The notes under the pieces: model-generated
What the model was told of the DNA's origin: nothing
What the model saw: only the letters and a program-made list of their open reading frames with translations
Database searches by the model: none
In this document: piece after piece, positions 27,677 through 38,569 of the stretch
Layout of the letters: every line of letters starts with the position of its first letter
How positions within the stretch are numbered: the stretch's first letter is position 1
Position numbers and translations under genes: made by a program
Assembly (NCBI RefSeq): GCF_015163075.1
Contig: NZ_JADDXU010000002.1
Coordinates: 1-64,000, forward strand
Origin: Streptomyces justiciae
Lineage (GTDB): Bacteria > Actinomycetota > Actinomycetes > Streptomycetales > Streptomycetaceae
Direction of reading: 5' to 3'
DNA: 64,000 bases

Positions 27677-28471
27677 TCAGACCTCGCTGATCTTCGGCAT
27701 CTCTCCCTCGGTGGTCGACATGTCGATCACCGAGAAGCTCGCGCCCTGGGGGTCGCTGAGGGCGGCGAACCGGCCGAAGGGGCTGTCCACCGGCCCGAAG
27801 CGCAGGGTGCCGCCGAGCTTGGTGGCCTTGGCGACGGCGTCGTCGCAGTCGGCGACCGCGAAGTAGACGTTGATGTACGAGGGGACCTCCGGCGGGAACT
27901 CCTCCGTCATCTTCATCCGGCCGAGGACCGTGTTCTCGCCGACGTCGAACATGCCGAAGTCCATCGAGTCGTCCTCCATCCGTTTCCTGGAGTACGGGAA
28001 GACGGCCGGGAAGAACGCGTCCACCTTCTCGGGGTCGCGTGTGAAGATCTCCGCCCAGGCGTACGCGCCCGGCGTGCCGACGGCCTCGAAGCCCTCGTGG
28101 ACACCGGCCTGCCAGACGCCGAAGACGGCGCCGCCCGGGTCGCGGCCCAGGCACATCGTGCCGAAGTCGCCGACCGCCATGGGCTCCATCAGGATCTCGC
28201 CGCCGTTGTCGCGGATCTTGGCAGCGGTCGCCGCCGCGTCCGGGCTCGCGAAGTACAGGCACCACTGCGACTGGCCCTCCTGCCCGGGCATGGGCGGGAC
28301 GACGGCGGCGACGGCCTTGCCGTCCGCGTAGGCCTGCGTGTAGTTGCCGTACTCCGACGACGCCTCGCCGAAGGTCCAGCCGAGGACGTCGCCGTAGAAG
28401 GTCTTCGCTCCCTCCACGTCGCTGAACATCGCGTCGGCCCAACAGGGGGTTCCCTCAGGTTGTACGGCCAT
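27677..28471 (-). CDS. Two-domain VOC (glyoxalase/bleomycin-resistance fold) protein
   Basis: 264 residues comprising two vicinal-oxygen-chelate modules (about 8-125 and 140-260), each ending in a substrate/metal strand such as DPGGAVFGVWQ and DPQGASFSVID. The combination resembles Streptomyces hydroxylase/antibiotic-binding VOC proteins of unknown substrate. GGAGAGG lies upstream of the ATG. Confidence 0.85.
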   Translation of the reverse strand: MAVQPEGTPCWADAMFSDVEGAKTFYGDVLGWTFGEASSEYGNYTQAYADGKAVAAVVPPMPGQEGQSQWCLYFASPDAAATAAKIRDNGGEILMEPMAVGDFGTMCLGRDPGGAVFGVWQAGVHEGFEAVGTPGAYAWAEIFTRDPEKVDAFFPAVFPYSRKRMEDDSMDFGMFDVGENTVLGRMKMTEEFPPEVPSYINVYFAVADCDDAVAKATKLGGTLRFGPVDSPFGRFAALSDPQGASFSVIDMSTTEGEMPKISEV

Positions 28472-28600
28472 GACTGCGGCCCTCTCCGGTTCGGTGGGTG
28501 GTCCGGTTTCTCACGCTAGCCACGTGTTCGCCGGGGCGCGCGCCGAACGGTTCGGTCCGTTTCAGACTGGATAAGGGCCTTCGCGGAGAGGGGGAGCCTC

Positions 28601-29617
28601 ATGACGGCCGGTGTGATGCGGGCGTGGTCGGTGGTGCGGCCGGGGCCTCTGGAGGAGGCGGCCCTCCAGTTCGTCGAGAAGCCGGTGCCCACTCCGGCGG
28701 ACGACGAGCTCCTCGTGCGGGTGACCGCGTGCGGGGTGTGCCGGACCGATCTGCATGTCGCCGAGGGAGATCTGCCGGCGCACCGGCCCGGGGTGACGCC
28801 GGGGCACGAGGTCGTCGGGGTGGTGGCCCGCGCGGCGCCCGGCTTCGCCGAGGGCGACCGGGTGGGGGTCGCCTGGCTGCGCCGTACCGACGGCACGTGC
28901 GCGTACTGCCTGCGGGGCGCCGAGAACCTCTGCCCGGCCTCCCGCTACACCGGCTGGGACGCGGACGGCGGGTACGCCGAGTACACGACCGTGCCGGCCG
29001 CCTTCGCCCACCGGCTGCCGGCCGGGCTCGACGACGTTGCGGCGGCGCCGCTGCTCTGCGCCGGCATCATCGGCTACCGAGCGCTGCGCCGGGCAGCGCT
29101 GCCGCCCGGCGGACGGCTCGGGTTGTACGGGTTCGGCGGCAGCGCCCATCTGTGCGCCCAGGTCGCGCTCGCCGAGGGCGCCACCGTGCACGTCCTCACG
29201 CGCGGCGCCGCGGCCCGACGCCTGGCGCTCACCCTGGGAGCCGCCTCCGCGCAGGACGCGTACGCCGCGCCGCCCGAGCCCCTGGACAGCGCCATCCTGT
29301 TCGCCCCCGCCGGGGAGCTGGTCCCGGTGGCGTTGAGGGGGCTCGCCCGGGGCGGGACGCTGGCGATCGCCGGCATCCATCTCAGCGACATCCCGTCGCT
29401 GCGCTACGAGAGCGAGCTGTTCTACGAGAAGCAGGTGCGCAGCGTCACCTCCAACACCCGCGAGGACGCCCGGGAGTTCCTGGCCCTCGCCGCGCGTCAC
29501 GGCGTACGCGCCACGACGCACACCTATCCGCTGGAGCGGGCCGACGAGGCGCTGCGGGACCTCGAGGCCGGTCGTTTCGAGGGGGCGGCGGTGCTGGTGA
29601 ACGACCCGGGCCAGTAG
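28601..29617 (+). CDS. Zinc-dependent alcohol dehydrogenase (MDR family, TIGR02822-like)
   Basis: A 338-residue oxidoreductase. Catalytic-zinc ligands are in CGVCRTDLH and GHEVVG; the NAD(P) fold is at [16 protein letters not shown]. The structural zinc loop reads [14 protein letters not shown], which has only three of the usual four cysteines; the first is replaced by Asp/Gly-Thr. LLCAG is typical of this subfamily. GGGGGAG is 4-5 bases before the ATG. Substrate unknown. Confidence 0.9.
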   Translation: MTAGVMRAWSVVRPGPLEEAALQFVEKPVPTPADDELLVRVTACGVCRTDLHVAEGDLPAHRPGVTPGHEVVGVVARAAPGFAEGDRVGVAWLRRTDGTCAYCLRGAENLCPASRYTGWDADGGYAEYTTVPAAFAHRLPAGLDDVAAAPLLCAGIIGYRALRRAALPPGGRLGLYGFGGSAHLCAQVALAEGATVHVLTRGAAARRLALTLGAASAQDAYAAPPEPLDSAILFAPAGELVPVALRGLARGGTLAIAGIHLSDIPSLRYESELFYEKQVRSVTSNTREDAREFLALAARHGVRATTHTYPLERADEALRDLEAGRFEGAAVLVNDPGQ

Positions 29618-29656
29618 GCCGCCGCCCTCTTGACGCAGGTCGTACAGGTAGGCGAT

Positions 29657-29668
29657 TTTAACGATAAA
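29657..29668. promoter_or_regulatory. Candidate LacI-family operator upstream of the arabinofuranosidase
   Basis: TTTAACGATAAA is a near-palindrome centred on CG (5 of 6 positions symmetric), the shape bound by LacI-type repressors. It is 26 bp before the GTG start of the GH51 gene, and a LacI regulator is encoded directly downstream of that enzyme. Confidence 0.5.
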
Positions 29669-29694
29669 CACGGCCTCGTCCTGGAGTGCATCTA

Positions 29695-31191
29695 GTGTCA
29701 GACACCACTGCCGTCATCAACCTCGACCTCGAGGGTCCGACGATCAGCCGGCATCTCTACGGCCACTTCGCCGAGCACCTCGGCCGCTGCGTCTACGGCG
29801 GTTTCTGGGTCGGCGAGGACTCGCCCATCCCCAACGAGGGCGGTATCCGCCTCGACGTCGTCGAGGCCCTGCGCGCCCTGAACATCCCCAACCTGCGCTG
29901 GCCCGGCGGGTGTTTCGCCGACGAGTACCACTGGAAGGACGGCATCGGCCCGCGCGAGCAGCGGCCCCGGATGGTCAACACGCACTGGGGCAACGTCGAG
30001 GAGAACAACCACTTCGGCACCCACGAGTTCATGGCCCTGTGCGAACTGCTGGGCGCCGAGCCGTACATCAGCGGCAACGTCGGCTCGGGCACCGTGCAGG
30101 AGATGAGCGAGTGGGTGGAGTACCTCACCCGCGACGGCGACAGCCCCATGGTGCGGTTGCGCAAGGCCAACGGGCGTGAGGAACCGTGGCGGGTCAGGTT
30201 CTGGGGCATCGGCAACGAGACCTGGGGCTGCGGCGGCAACATGCGCGCCGAGTACTCCGCCGACCTGGCCCGCCAGTACGCCACGTACTGCCGCGACCAC
30301 GGCGAGAACAAGCTGTACCGGATCGCCTCGGGCGCCTCGGACGCCGACTACAAGTGGACCGAGACGCTGATGCAGCAGATCAGCTGCTTCGGCTGCGAGG
30401 CCACCCCGAAGAACTTCTTCCAGGGCCTGTCCGTGCACTACTACACGCTCGCCGGCCCCTGGGAGGCCAAGGGCAGCGCCACCGACTTCGACACCGACGA
30501 CTACTACCGCACGATGGCGGCGGCCCAGAAGATCGACCGCATCCTCACCGGCCACTCCACCGTCATGGACGTCTACGATCCCGGCCGCACGGTGGGGCTG
30601 GTGCTGGACGAGTGGGGCACCTGGTGGGACGTGGAGCCGGGCACCAACCCCGGGTTCCTGTTCCAGCAGAACACCCTGCGGGACGCACTGGTCGCGAGCG
30701 TCCACTTCGACATCTTCCACAAGCACGCGGCGCGGCTGCACATGGCCAACATCGCGCAGACCGTCAACGTCCTCCAGGCGATGATCCTCACCGACGGCGA
30801 CAGCCTGGTGCTGACCCCGACCTACCACGTCTTCGAGATGAACAAGGGCCACCAGGACGCCAGTTCACTCACCGTCCACCTGCGGGGCGAGGACACGGAA
30901 CAGGGGCGCCTGTCCGCCTCCGCCAGCGTCAAGGACGGCACGGTGCTCATCTCGCTCTCCAACCTCGACGCGGAGGCACCGGCCCGGGTGACGCTCGACC
31001 TGCGCGGCGGCGGCCTCGGCGCGACGACCGCCCGTATCCTCACCGCCGACCGGCTCCAGGACCACAACGCCCCCGGCACACCGGAGACGGTCGCCCCGCG
31101 CCCCTTCGACGACCTCAAGACAACCGACCGGGGGCTCGAACTGACCCTGCCGCCCCACTCCTTCGTCACCGTCCAGGCCCCGCTGACCTGA
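29695..31191 (+). CDS. abfA: GH51 alpha-L-arabinofuranosidase
   Basis: A 498-residue intracellular glycosidase that removes arabinofuranose from arabinan or arabinoxylan oligosaccharides. The acid/base glutamate is in [12 protein letters not shown], the nucleophile glutamate in VLDEWGTWW, and the GH51 landmark [17 protein letters not shown] is intact. A C-terminal beta domain starts near residue 385. GGAG at 29683-29686 fits the GTG at 29695 better than the GTG at 29686. No signal peptide, so substrates must be imported; no transporter is nearby. Confidence 0.95.
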   Translation: MSDTTAVINLDLEGPTISRHLYGHFAEHLGRCVYGGFWVGEDSPIPNEGGIRLDVVEALRALNIPNLRWPGGCFADEYHWKDGIGPREQRPRMVNTHWGNVEENNHFGTHEFMALCELLGAEPYISGNVGSGTVQEMSEWVEYLTRDGDSPMVRLRKANGREEPWRVRFWGIGNETWGCGGNMRAEYSADLARQYATYCRDHGENKLYRIASGASDADYKWTETLMQQISCFGCEATPKNFFQGLSVHYYTLAGPWEAKGSATDFDTDDYYRTMAAAQKIDRILTGHSTVMDVYDPGRTVGLVLDEWGTWWDVEPGTNPGFLFQQNTLRDALVASVHFDIFHKHAARLHMANIAQTVNVLQAMILTDGDSLVLTPTYHVFEMNKGHQDASSLTVHLRGEDTEQGRLSASASVKDGTVLISLSNLDAEAPARVTLDLRGGGLGATTARILTADRLQDHNAPGTPETVAPRPFDDLKTTDRGLELTLPPHSFVTVQAPLT

Positions 31192-31198
31192 CCCGCGC

Positions 31199-31233
31199 CC
31201 CGGCCCTGCCGCTCACGAGGGGGCAGGGCCGGG
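31199..31233 (+). terminator. Hairpin between abfA and the LacI gene
   Basis: CCCGGCCCTGCC (31199-31210) pairs perfectly with 31222-31233 over an 11-base loop, 8 bp after the abfA stop. Likely a full or partial terminator, separating abfA from its regulator. Confidence 0.65.
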
Positions 31234-31279
31234 ATGTAATGGTCCGGCGGACCTCGGCAGCACAGAACAGGGGGTGACC

Positions 31280-32293
31280 ATGGCGACCATGCAGGACGTG
31301 GCCCGGGCGGCCGGTGTCTCGGCGATGACGGTGTCCAACGTCATCAACGGTCATCCCAAGGTGAGCGAGGCGACCCGGGAGAAGGTCCTCCAGGCCATGG
31401 CCCGCCTCGACTACCGCGTCAACGTCTCCGCCCGCAACCTCCGCAAGGGCCGTACGGGCACCATCGGCCTGGCCGTCCCGGAGGTCGACAGCCCCTACTA
31501 CGGCCGGCTGGCCGCGGCCATCATCGCCGCGGCCGCGCCGCGCGGCCTGCGGGTCGCCATCGAGCAGACCTACGCCCTGCGGGACAGCGAACTCGAGGCG
31601 CTGGCCCTGTCCCGCAACCGCCTCTACGACGGGCTCATCCTCAGCACGGTGGGCATGGGACCGCAGGACACCGAGTGGCTGACCATGGACCACCCGGTGG
31701 TCATCCTGGGCGAGCGGATCTTCGGCGGCCCGGTGGACCACGTGGCCATGCCCAACGTCGAGGCCTCCCGGGCGGCCACCCGTCACCTCGTGGAACGGGG
31801 CTGCCGGCGCATCGCGTTCGTGAGCGGCACGGTCGGCGAGGAGGTCGACGTGTCGAGCCTGCGCCACACCGGCTACCGGCAGGCCCTGGCGGAGGCCGGC
31901 CTGCCCCCGGGCCCGGAGCTGCACCGACGCCTGGCGGCCTTCTCCATGGCCGAGGGGGCGCGCTGCGCCCGGGACATGGTGGAGAGCGGTCTCGACTTCG
32001 ACGGGGTCTTCTGCGTGACCGACACCGTGGCCATGGGGGTGCTGCGCGGCCTGGCCGACGCCGGGGTCCGGGTACCGGAGCAGGTCAAGGTGATGGGCTT
32101 CGACGACGTCCCCGAGAGCGGCTTCCTGGTGCCCTCCCTGTCCACCGTCGACCCCGACCACGACACGATGGCCGAGCGCGCCGTCAGTCTCCTGGTCCGG
32201 CGGATCGAGCGGACCGGCGCCCGTCCGGAGCCGGAGGAGTTCGTCAGCCGTTTCACGGTGGTGGCACGGGAGTCGACGGGCGGCCCCGCCTGA
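31280..32293 (+). CDS. LacI-family transcriptional regulator
   Basis: About 337 residues. The DNA-binding headpiece reads MQDVARAAGVSAMTVSNVIN with the hinge RNLRKGRTGTIGLAVP, and the sugar-binding domain is of the periplasmic-binding-protein fold (DGVFCVTDTVAMG, VMGFDDVPES). The ATG at 31280 or the GTG at 31274 is the start; GGGGG precedes both. Its position behind abfA and the CG-centred palindrome before abfA suggest an arabinose-oligosaccharide response. Confidence 0.92.
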   Translation: MATMQDVARAAGVSAMTVSNVINGHPKVSEATREKVLQAMARLDYRVNVSARNLRKGRTGTIGLAVPEVDSPYYGRLAAAIIAAAAPRGLRVAIEQTYALRDSELEALALSRNRLYDGLILSTVGMGPQDTEWLTMDHPVVILGERIFGGPVDHVAMPNVEASRAATRHLVERGCRRIAFVSGTVGEEVDVSSLRHTGYRQALAEAGLPPGPELHRRLAAFSMAEGARCARDMVESGLDFDGVFCVTDTVAMGVLRGLADAGVRVPEQVKVMGFDDVPESGFLVPSLSTVDPDHDTMAERAVSLLVRRIERTGARPEPEEFVSRFTVVARESTGGPA

Positions 32294-32637
32294 CACCGCC
32301 CGCCGCCCTCACCAAGGCATCGGTGAGCGTGACAGCGGGCGCGTGCTCCCCGGCCGGGGCCCGGTAGGCAGGGCCGAGCGGCTCCAGCGTGTTCTCGTGC
32401 GAGCCGTCCGTCCCCGTGCCCTGCCCACCGTGCGCCCCGGACGCCATGTTCCGGAGCGGGCGCGGGCGGTGATGTCGTCATCCCCGCACCGCGCGCACCC
32501 GCTCCGGAACTCCCCCTGGGCGGCTCCCCCTTGAACCGTGGGCATTTACTGTTCTACCTTCGCCACATGGTCGGGGCATCAACGCCCGCTCACCGGTGCC
32601 ACAACGAGCGGACGGCAGTTGGGCCGGGTGATGCGGC
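32294..32637. other. 344-bp intergenic region with a large imperfect hairpin
   Basis: Between the LacI gene and the response regulator. The only strong structure is the inverted repeat at 32448-32510. A 64-codon minus-strand frame (32253-32447) has coding-like third positions but overlaps the LacI gene and has no good ribosome binding site, so I do not call it a gene. Confidence 0.5.
32448..32510. repeat. 63-bp imperfect inverted repeat (13-bp perfect outer arms)
   Basis: GTTCCGGAGCGGG (32448-32460) is exactly complementary to CCCGCTCCGGAAC (32498-32510). Inside are further pairings, including GATG with CATC around 32471-32482 and GCGGTG with CACCGC. It could be an RNA structure, a cruciform or a bidirectional terminator. 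Confidence 0.6.
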
Positions 32638-33312
32638 ATGCGTCCGCACCTCGCCTTGATCGAGGACGACTCCGACTTCGCACTGATGTGCCGTTCCTAT
32701 CTGGAGCGGGCCGGTTTCACCGTCACCTGGGCCATGGACGCCCGCGCCGGCAAGGCCGCGCTGCACGAGGGCGGCATCGACCTGGCCGTCCTCGATCTGG
32801 GCCTGCCCGACGGCAGTGGCCTGGAGCTGCTGCGGGCGCTGCGCTCCACCAGCCGGCTCCCCGTCATCGTGATCACCGGCCGGGGTGCGGAGGCCGACCG
32901 GGTGGCGGGCCTGGAGATCGGGGCGGACGACTACCTGGTCAAGCCGTTCTCGCAGCGGGAGCTGGTGGCCCGTATCCGCGCCGTGCTGCGCCGCTCGCAG
33001 CCGCCGGAGACGCCGGCCGTGTTCCAGATCGGCCCGCTCCGTATCGACACGGCCGCCCGCCAGGCGTCCTGCGAGGGGTTCCTGCTGGTGCTGCGGCCCA
33101 AGGAGTACGCGCTGCTGGAGATGCTGGCCGCCGCGCCCGGCCGGGTCTTCTCGGCGGAGCAGCTCCTGGAGCGCATCTGGGGCGCGTCCTGGCAGCAGCC
33201 CGCCACCGTCATCGAGCACGTCTACCGGCTGCGCGGCAAGCTCGCCCGGCTGCCCGTACCCGCGCCGCGGATCACGACCGTCCGCGGCTACGGCTACCGA
33301 CTGGACCCCTGA
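32638..33312 (+). CDS. OmpR/PhoB-family response regulator
   Basis: 224 residues. The receiver domain (1-115) has the acidic pocket EDD, phospho-acceptor D53 in VLDLGLPDGSG, and the switch lysine in DDYLVKPFS. The winged-helix output domain (about 130-224) ends with RGYGYRLDP. Only 19 bp separate it from the hybrid kinase, so they form a two-component pair. Confidence 0.93.
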   Translation: MRPHLALIEDDSDFALMCRSYLERAGFTVTWAMDARAGKAALHEGGIDLAVLDLGLPDGSGLELLRALRSTSRLPVIVITGRGAEADRVAGLEIGADDYLVKPFSQRELVARIRAVLRRSQPPETPAVFQIGPLRIDTAARQASCEGFLLVLRPKEYALLEMLAAAPGRVFSAEQLLERIWGASWQQPATVIEHVYRLRGKLARLPVPAPRITTVRGYGYRLDP

Positions 33313-33331
33313 CCTGCTCCGGAGAGCCGCC

Positions 33332-34993
<1,662 letters not shown>

Positions 34994-35072
34994 CCGGCGT
35001 ACGTCTTCCGCCTTGTGCCCTGCTGTGCTTGCCTGGGGAGCCGATTTCGGTGTCCGGGGCGGGAGTTGCCGC

Positions 35073-35972
35073 ATGCGCAAGCCGTGGATCGTGGGACTGC
35101 TGCTGGCCGGGGTGCTGCTCGGCGCGTGCGGGGACCCGGAGTCCGGACCGGAGGCGGCCCCGCCGTCGCCGGCGGTCGGCACCACGCATCAGCGTGCCGC
35201 CGCCAGCCCCAGCGCCACCGTCCCCGCCGAGCCACCGAAGGTGCTCTATCTCGGGGACTCCCTCGCGATGGAGGCGCAGAAGGTGCTCGGCCAGGAGCTG
35301 CGCCGGGATCTGCGGGCCGACTACACGAGCCGTCCGTACTCGGGGACGACGGTCTGCGACTACCTGGAGGGCACCGGCGCGAAGTCCCTCGTACCGGACG
35401 GCCACAAGGCGGCCGCGCTCGTGCGGTCGCTGCACCCGGACTTCGTGGTGCTGCAGTTCTGGGGCAACGCGTGGGGCTACACGTGGTGCATGGACGGCAT
35501 CACCCACGCCGACGACCCGACGACGTACTACAAGCGGTACCGGGCCGACATGTCCCGGCTGACCGAGCAGATCGCCGCCGCGGGCGGTGCCGCGCGGCCG
35601 CGGATCGTGTGGGTGGCGCAGGGCCCGGACCCGATCACCCCCGACCGGGTCCGGCGCGTCAACGAGCTGTACGAGCAGCAGGCCGCCGCCACCGGGGACG
35701 TCGTCGCGGACGCCGGGGCCCGGGTGAGCGCGGCCGGCGCCCGCTACACCTGGGTGCAGTACCTGCCGTGCGACACCTACGAGCACGAGCACCCCGCCTA
35801 CTGCACCCAGCCGGGCCGGGACCGGACCGCCCTGCACCTCGACAAGGACTATCTGCACTTCTGCCTGGCGCCGACGACGGCCACGCCGAAGCCCTGTCCG
35901 GTCCGCTCGCCCGGCATCCTGCGGATCGCGCGGGAGATCACCCGCGTGATCGGCCGGGCCGCCGCCGGCTGA
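35073..35972 (+). CDS. SGNH-hydrolase-like lipoprotein
   Basis: A 299-residue exported protein with a lipobox (LLGACG, Cys near residue 19). The SGNH signature is visible as block I YLGDSLAMEA, a block III-like asparagine in FWGNAW and the final histidine in DKDYLHFC. Related Streptomyces proteins are putative acyl-esterases anchored to the outer face of the membrane. GGGAG lies 8 bases before the ATG. Confidence 0.8.
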   Translation: MRKPWIVGLLLAGVLLGACGDPESGPEAAPPSPAVGTTHQRAAASPSATVPAEPPKVLYLGDSLAMEAQKVLGQELRRDLRADYTSRPYSGTTVCDYLEGTGAKSLVPDGHKAAALVRSLHPDFVVLQFWGNAWGYTWCMDGITHADDPTTYYKRYRADMSRLTEQIAAAGGAARPRIVWVAQGPDPITPDRVRRVNELYEQQAAATGDVVADAGARVSAAGARYTWVQYLPCDTYEHEHPAYCTQPGRDRTALHLDKDYLHFCLAPTTATPKPCPVRSPGILRIAREITRVIGRAAAG

Positions 35973-35975
35973 CGC

Positions 35976-36458
35976 TCACTCGCCGGCGTAGACCCGCTCC
36001 AGCTCGGCCTTGTCGAACTTGCCCATCGCCATGAACGCCTTCGTCACCCGGACCGCCTTCGCCGGGTCCGGGTCGCTGACCATGGCGATCAGGTTGTCCG
36101 GGACGACCTGCCAGGACACGCCGTACTTGTCCTTGAGCCAGCCGCAGGGGCCGGGCTCGCCGCCGTTCTCGGTGAGCTTGGCCCAGTAGTAGTCGATCTC
36201 CTCCTGGCTCTCGCAGAAGATCTGGAAGGAGATCGCCTCGGTGAACTTGAACTGCGGTCCGCCGTTCAGGGCGACGAACTTGTGGCCGTTGGCCGTGAAG
36301 TCCACGGCCATCACGGAGCCGGGCTCGCCGATGCCGCCCTCGTTGACCCGGGCGATCGAGCCGATGCTGGAGTTCTTGAAGATCGAGACGTAGTGGTGCG
36401 CGGCTTCCTCGGCATTGCCGTCGAACCAGAGACACGTGGTGAAACCGTCGGTCGCCAT
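35976..36458 (-). CDS. PhnB-like VOC protein (3-demethylubiquinone methyltransferase-like fold)
   Basis: A 160-residue single VOC module recognised by TTCLWFDGNAEEAAHHYVSIF, GGPQFKFTEAISFQ and CGWLKDKYGVSWQVVP. Despite the Pfam name, these proteins are not proven methyltransferases; the role is unknown. Tail-to-tail with the SGNH lipoprotein, 3 bp apart. Confidence 0.88.
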   Translation of the reverse strand: MATDGFTTCLWFDGNAEEAAHHYVSIFKNSSIGSIARVNEGGIGEPGSVMAVDFTANGHKFVALNGGPQFKFTEAISFQIFCESQEEIDYYWAKLTENGGEPGPCGWLKDKYGVSWQVVPDNLIAMVSDPDPAKAVRVTKAFMAMGKFDKAELERVYAGE

Positions 36459-36565
36459 GGGTTCCTCCTGGGGCGTGGAATCGCTGTCGTGGGTGTGGAC
36501 CGATCCATGCCGCGAAACTCATCGGTCGTACGCCTGACTGCCCCGTCCGGCCTACGATCCGCACC

Positions 36566-37780
36566 ATGACGTCAGCTCCCACGGAAGGCAGCGCGGAGAC
36601 CGTCCGCCCCTACCGCATCGACATCCCGCAGAGCGACCTCGACGACCTCCACACCCGCCTCGACCGCACCCGCTGGCCCGACGACCTCTCGGCGACCGGC
36701 TGGGCGTACGGCGTACCGGCGGACTATCTGCGCGACCTCGTCCACCACTGGCGGCACTCCTACGACTGGCGGGCCGCCGAGGCGGAGCTCAACGAGTGGC
36801 CCCAGTTCACGACCGTCATCGACGGGTCGACCGTGCACTTCGCCCACGTCCGCTCCCCCGAGCCGGACGCCACGCCGCTGATCGTCACGCACGGCTGGCC
36901 GGGTTCGATCGCCGAATTCCTGGACATCGTGGGCCCGTTGACCGATCCGGCGGCCCACGGAGGCGATCCCGCCGACGCCTTCCATGTCGTCGTACCGAGC
37001 ATCCCCGGCTTCGGGCTGTCCGGGCCGCCCGCGGACACCGGCTGGGACGTCGGCCGGATCGCCCGTGCCTGGGACGAGCTGATGCGGCGGCTGGGCTACG
37101 AGCGGTTCGGCGCGCAGGGCGGTGACTGGGGCTCGGCGATCTCCCGTGCGCTGGGCCGGGTCTGTCCCGACCGGGTCGTCGGCGTCCACCTCAACCTGGT
37201 GATGGGCGCGCAGGCCACCCATGAGCCGACGGAAGAGGAACTCGCCGCGCTCACGCCCGAGGAGCGGGAGCGCACGCTGGAGTCGTGGCGCCGGTGGAGC
37301 GCCTGGTCGCGTGACGGGATCGGGTACGCAATCCTGCACTCCACCCGGCCGCAGACCCTGGCCTACGCCCTGACCGACTCGCCGGTCGGCCAACTCGCCT
37401 GGATCGTCGAGAAGTTCCAGGAGTGGACGGACTCGGAGCGGTACCCGGAGGAGGCCGTGGACCGGGACCGGCTGCTGACGAACGTGATGCTGTACTGGCT
37501 GACGGGGACGGCCGGTTCGGCCGCCCGCATCTACTACGAGAACGCCCGCTCCCAGGCCGGGCGGGCGGCCCGGCCCACCGAGCCGTCGACGGTCCCCACC
37601 GCGGTGGCCGTCTTCCCGGCCGAGATCTCGATCCCGCTGCGGCGGAACGCGGAGCGCACCGACACGATCGTGCGCTGGACGGAGCTCGACCGCGGCGGGC
37701 ACTTCGCGGCGCTGGAGGAGCCGGAGCTGCTGGTCGAGGACGTCCGGGCGTTCTTCCGGCAGCTGCGCGAAAAGGCCTGA
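36566..37780 (+). CDS. Epoxide hydrolase (alpha/beta-hydrolase, EHN domain)
   Basis: A 404-residue enzyme that opens epoxides to diols. The EHN N-terminal domain (about 15-120) precedes the hydrolase fold with oxyanion HGWPGS, nucleophile Asp in QGGDWGS, and the catalytic histidine in RGGHFAALEEPE. Full length for the microsomal-type bacterial group. A 20-bp duplication covers its stop codon. Confidence 0.92.
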   Translation: MTSAPTEGSAETVRPYRIDIPQSDLDDLHTRLDRTRWPDDLSATGWAYGVPADYLRDLVHHWRHSYDWRAAEAELNEWPQFTTVIDGSTVHFAHVRSPEPDATPLIVTHGWPGSIAEFLDIVGPLTDPAAHGGDPADAFHVVVPSIPGFGLSGPPADTGWDVGRIARAWDELMRRLGYERFGAQGGDWGSAISRALGRVCPDRVVGVHLNLVMGAQATHEPTEEELAALTPEERERTLESWRRWSAWSRDGIGYAILHSTRPQTLAYALTDSPVGQLAWIVEKFQEWTDSERYPEEAVDRDRLLTNVMLYWLTGTAGSAARIYYENARSQAGRAARPTEPSTVPTAVAVFPAEISIPLRRNAERTDTIVRWTELDRGGHFAALEEPELLVEDVRAFFRQLREKA

Positions 37781-37802
37781 TCCTGCGCGGAAAGGCCTGA
37801 TC
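37763..37802. repeat. 20-bp tandem duplication spanning the epoxide hydrolase stop codon
   Basis: CTGCGCGAAAAGGCCTGATC (37763-37782) is followed directly by the same 20 bases with one difference (37783-37802). The duplication is head-to-tail and lies just before the clpP3 regulatory hairpin. Confidence 0.9.
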
Positions 37803-37819
37803 AGAGCCCCTCCACCGGC

Positions 37820-37855
37820 TTCTCTGCCCGTGGCGAATCTGCCACGGGCAGAGAA
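37820..37855. promoter_or_regulatory. Candidate PopR operator / hairpin upstream of clpP3
   Basis: A 15-bp perfect inverted repeat: TTCTCTGCCCGTGGC (37820-37834) with its complement at 37841-37855, loop of 6. Inside it lies ATCTGCC-ACG-GGCAGAG (37837-37853), 12 of 14 matches to the PopR site TTCTGCC-N3-GGCAGAA as I recall it from S. lividans, and an overlapping weaker half-box CTCTGCC at 37822. It is 75 bp before clpP3. It could also act as the terminator of the epoxide hydrolase gene. Confidence 0.65.
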
Positions 37856-37929
37856 ATCGGCCACGGGCGGCCGGTGGGGTCAAGAGTGAAGTCGACGGCA
37901 TCCCGACCACTCCGCACGGAGGCGAACCG

Positions 37930-38568
37930 ATGACTCCACTCACCCCGCTCCTGCCGCGGGCCGAGGAGGGCGACACCCCGCCCTCCCGGTTCGACGACGA
38001 CCTGGCCGCTCAGTTGCTCGGGCAGCGGATCGTCCTGCTGGGCACGCAGGTCGACGAGGTCTCCGCGAACCGCGTCTGCTCGCAGCTGCTGATCCTCTCC
38101 GCCGAGGACCCGCGCACCGACATCAGCCTGTACATCAACAGCCCGGGCGGCTCGGTGTACGCGGGCCTCGCCATCTACGACACGATGCGGCTCATCCCGA
38201 ACGACGTGTCCACGCTCGCCATGGGGTTCGCGGCCAGCATGGGGCAGTTCCTGCTCTGCGCCGGCGCACCCGGCAAGCGGTACGCGCTGCCCAACGCGCG
38301 GATCATGATGCACCAGGGCTCGGCGGGCATCGGCGGCACCACGGCCGACATCGAGATCCAGGCGGAGAACCTGGACCACAGCAAGCGGACCATGGAGCGG
38401 CTGCTGGCCGAGAACACGGGCCAGACGCCGGAGACCATCGCCCACGACGGCGACCGGGACCGCTGGTTCACGGCCGAGGAGGCCAGGGAGTACGGCATGG
38501 TGGACCGGGTCCTGGAGTCCCTCGCGGACGTCCGCCCGGCCGCCTCGAAGCGACGGATGGGGCTGTGA
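37930..38568 (+). CDS. clpP3: ATP-dependent Clp protease proteolytic subunit ClpP3
   Basis: A 212-residue serine protease subunit working with Clp/Hsp100 ATPases. Catalytic Ser103 is in GFAASMGQ, His128 in IMMHQG, and the aspartate in the [10 protein letters not shown] region. The strand YINSPGGS is intact. First gene of the clpP3-clpP4 operon, which in S. lividans is switched on by PopR when the clpP1P2 protease is lacking. Confidence 0.93.
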   Translation: MTPLTPLLPRAEEGDTPPSRFDDDLAAQLLGQRIVLLGTQVDEVSANRVCSQLLILSAEDPRTDISLYINSPGGSVYAGLAIYDTMRLIPNDVSTLAMGFAASMGQFLLCAGAPGKRYALPNARIMMHQGSAGIGGTTADIEIQAENLDHSKRTMERLLAENTGQTPETIAHDGDRDRWFTAEEAREYGMVDRVLESLADVRPAASKRRMGL

Positions 38569-38569
38569 C

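Noticed and set aside
32253..32447. 64-codon minus-strand frame next to the large hairpin
   Set aside because: Third positions look coding, but it overlaps the LacI end, has no ribosome binding site and no recognisable family. Kept only as a note.
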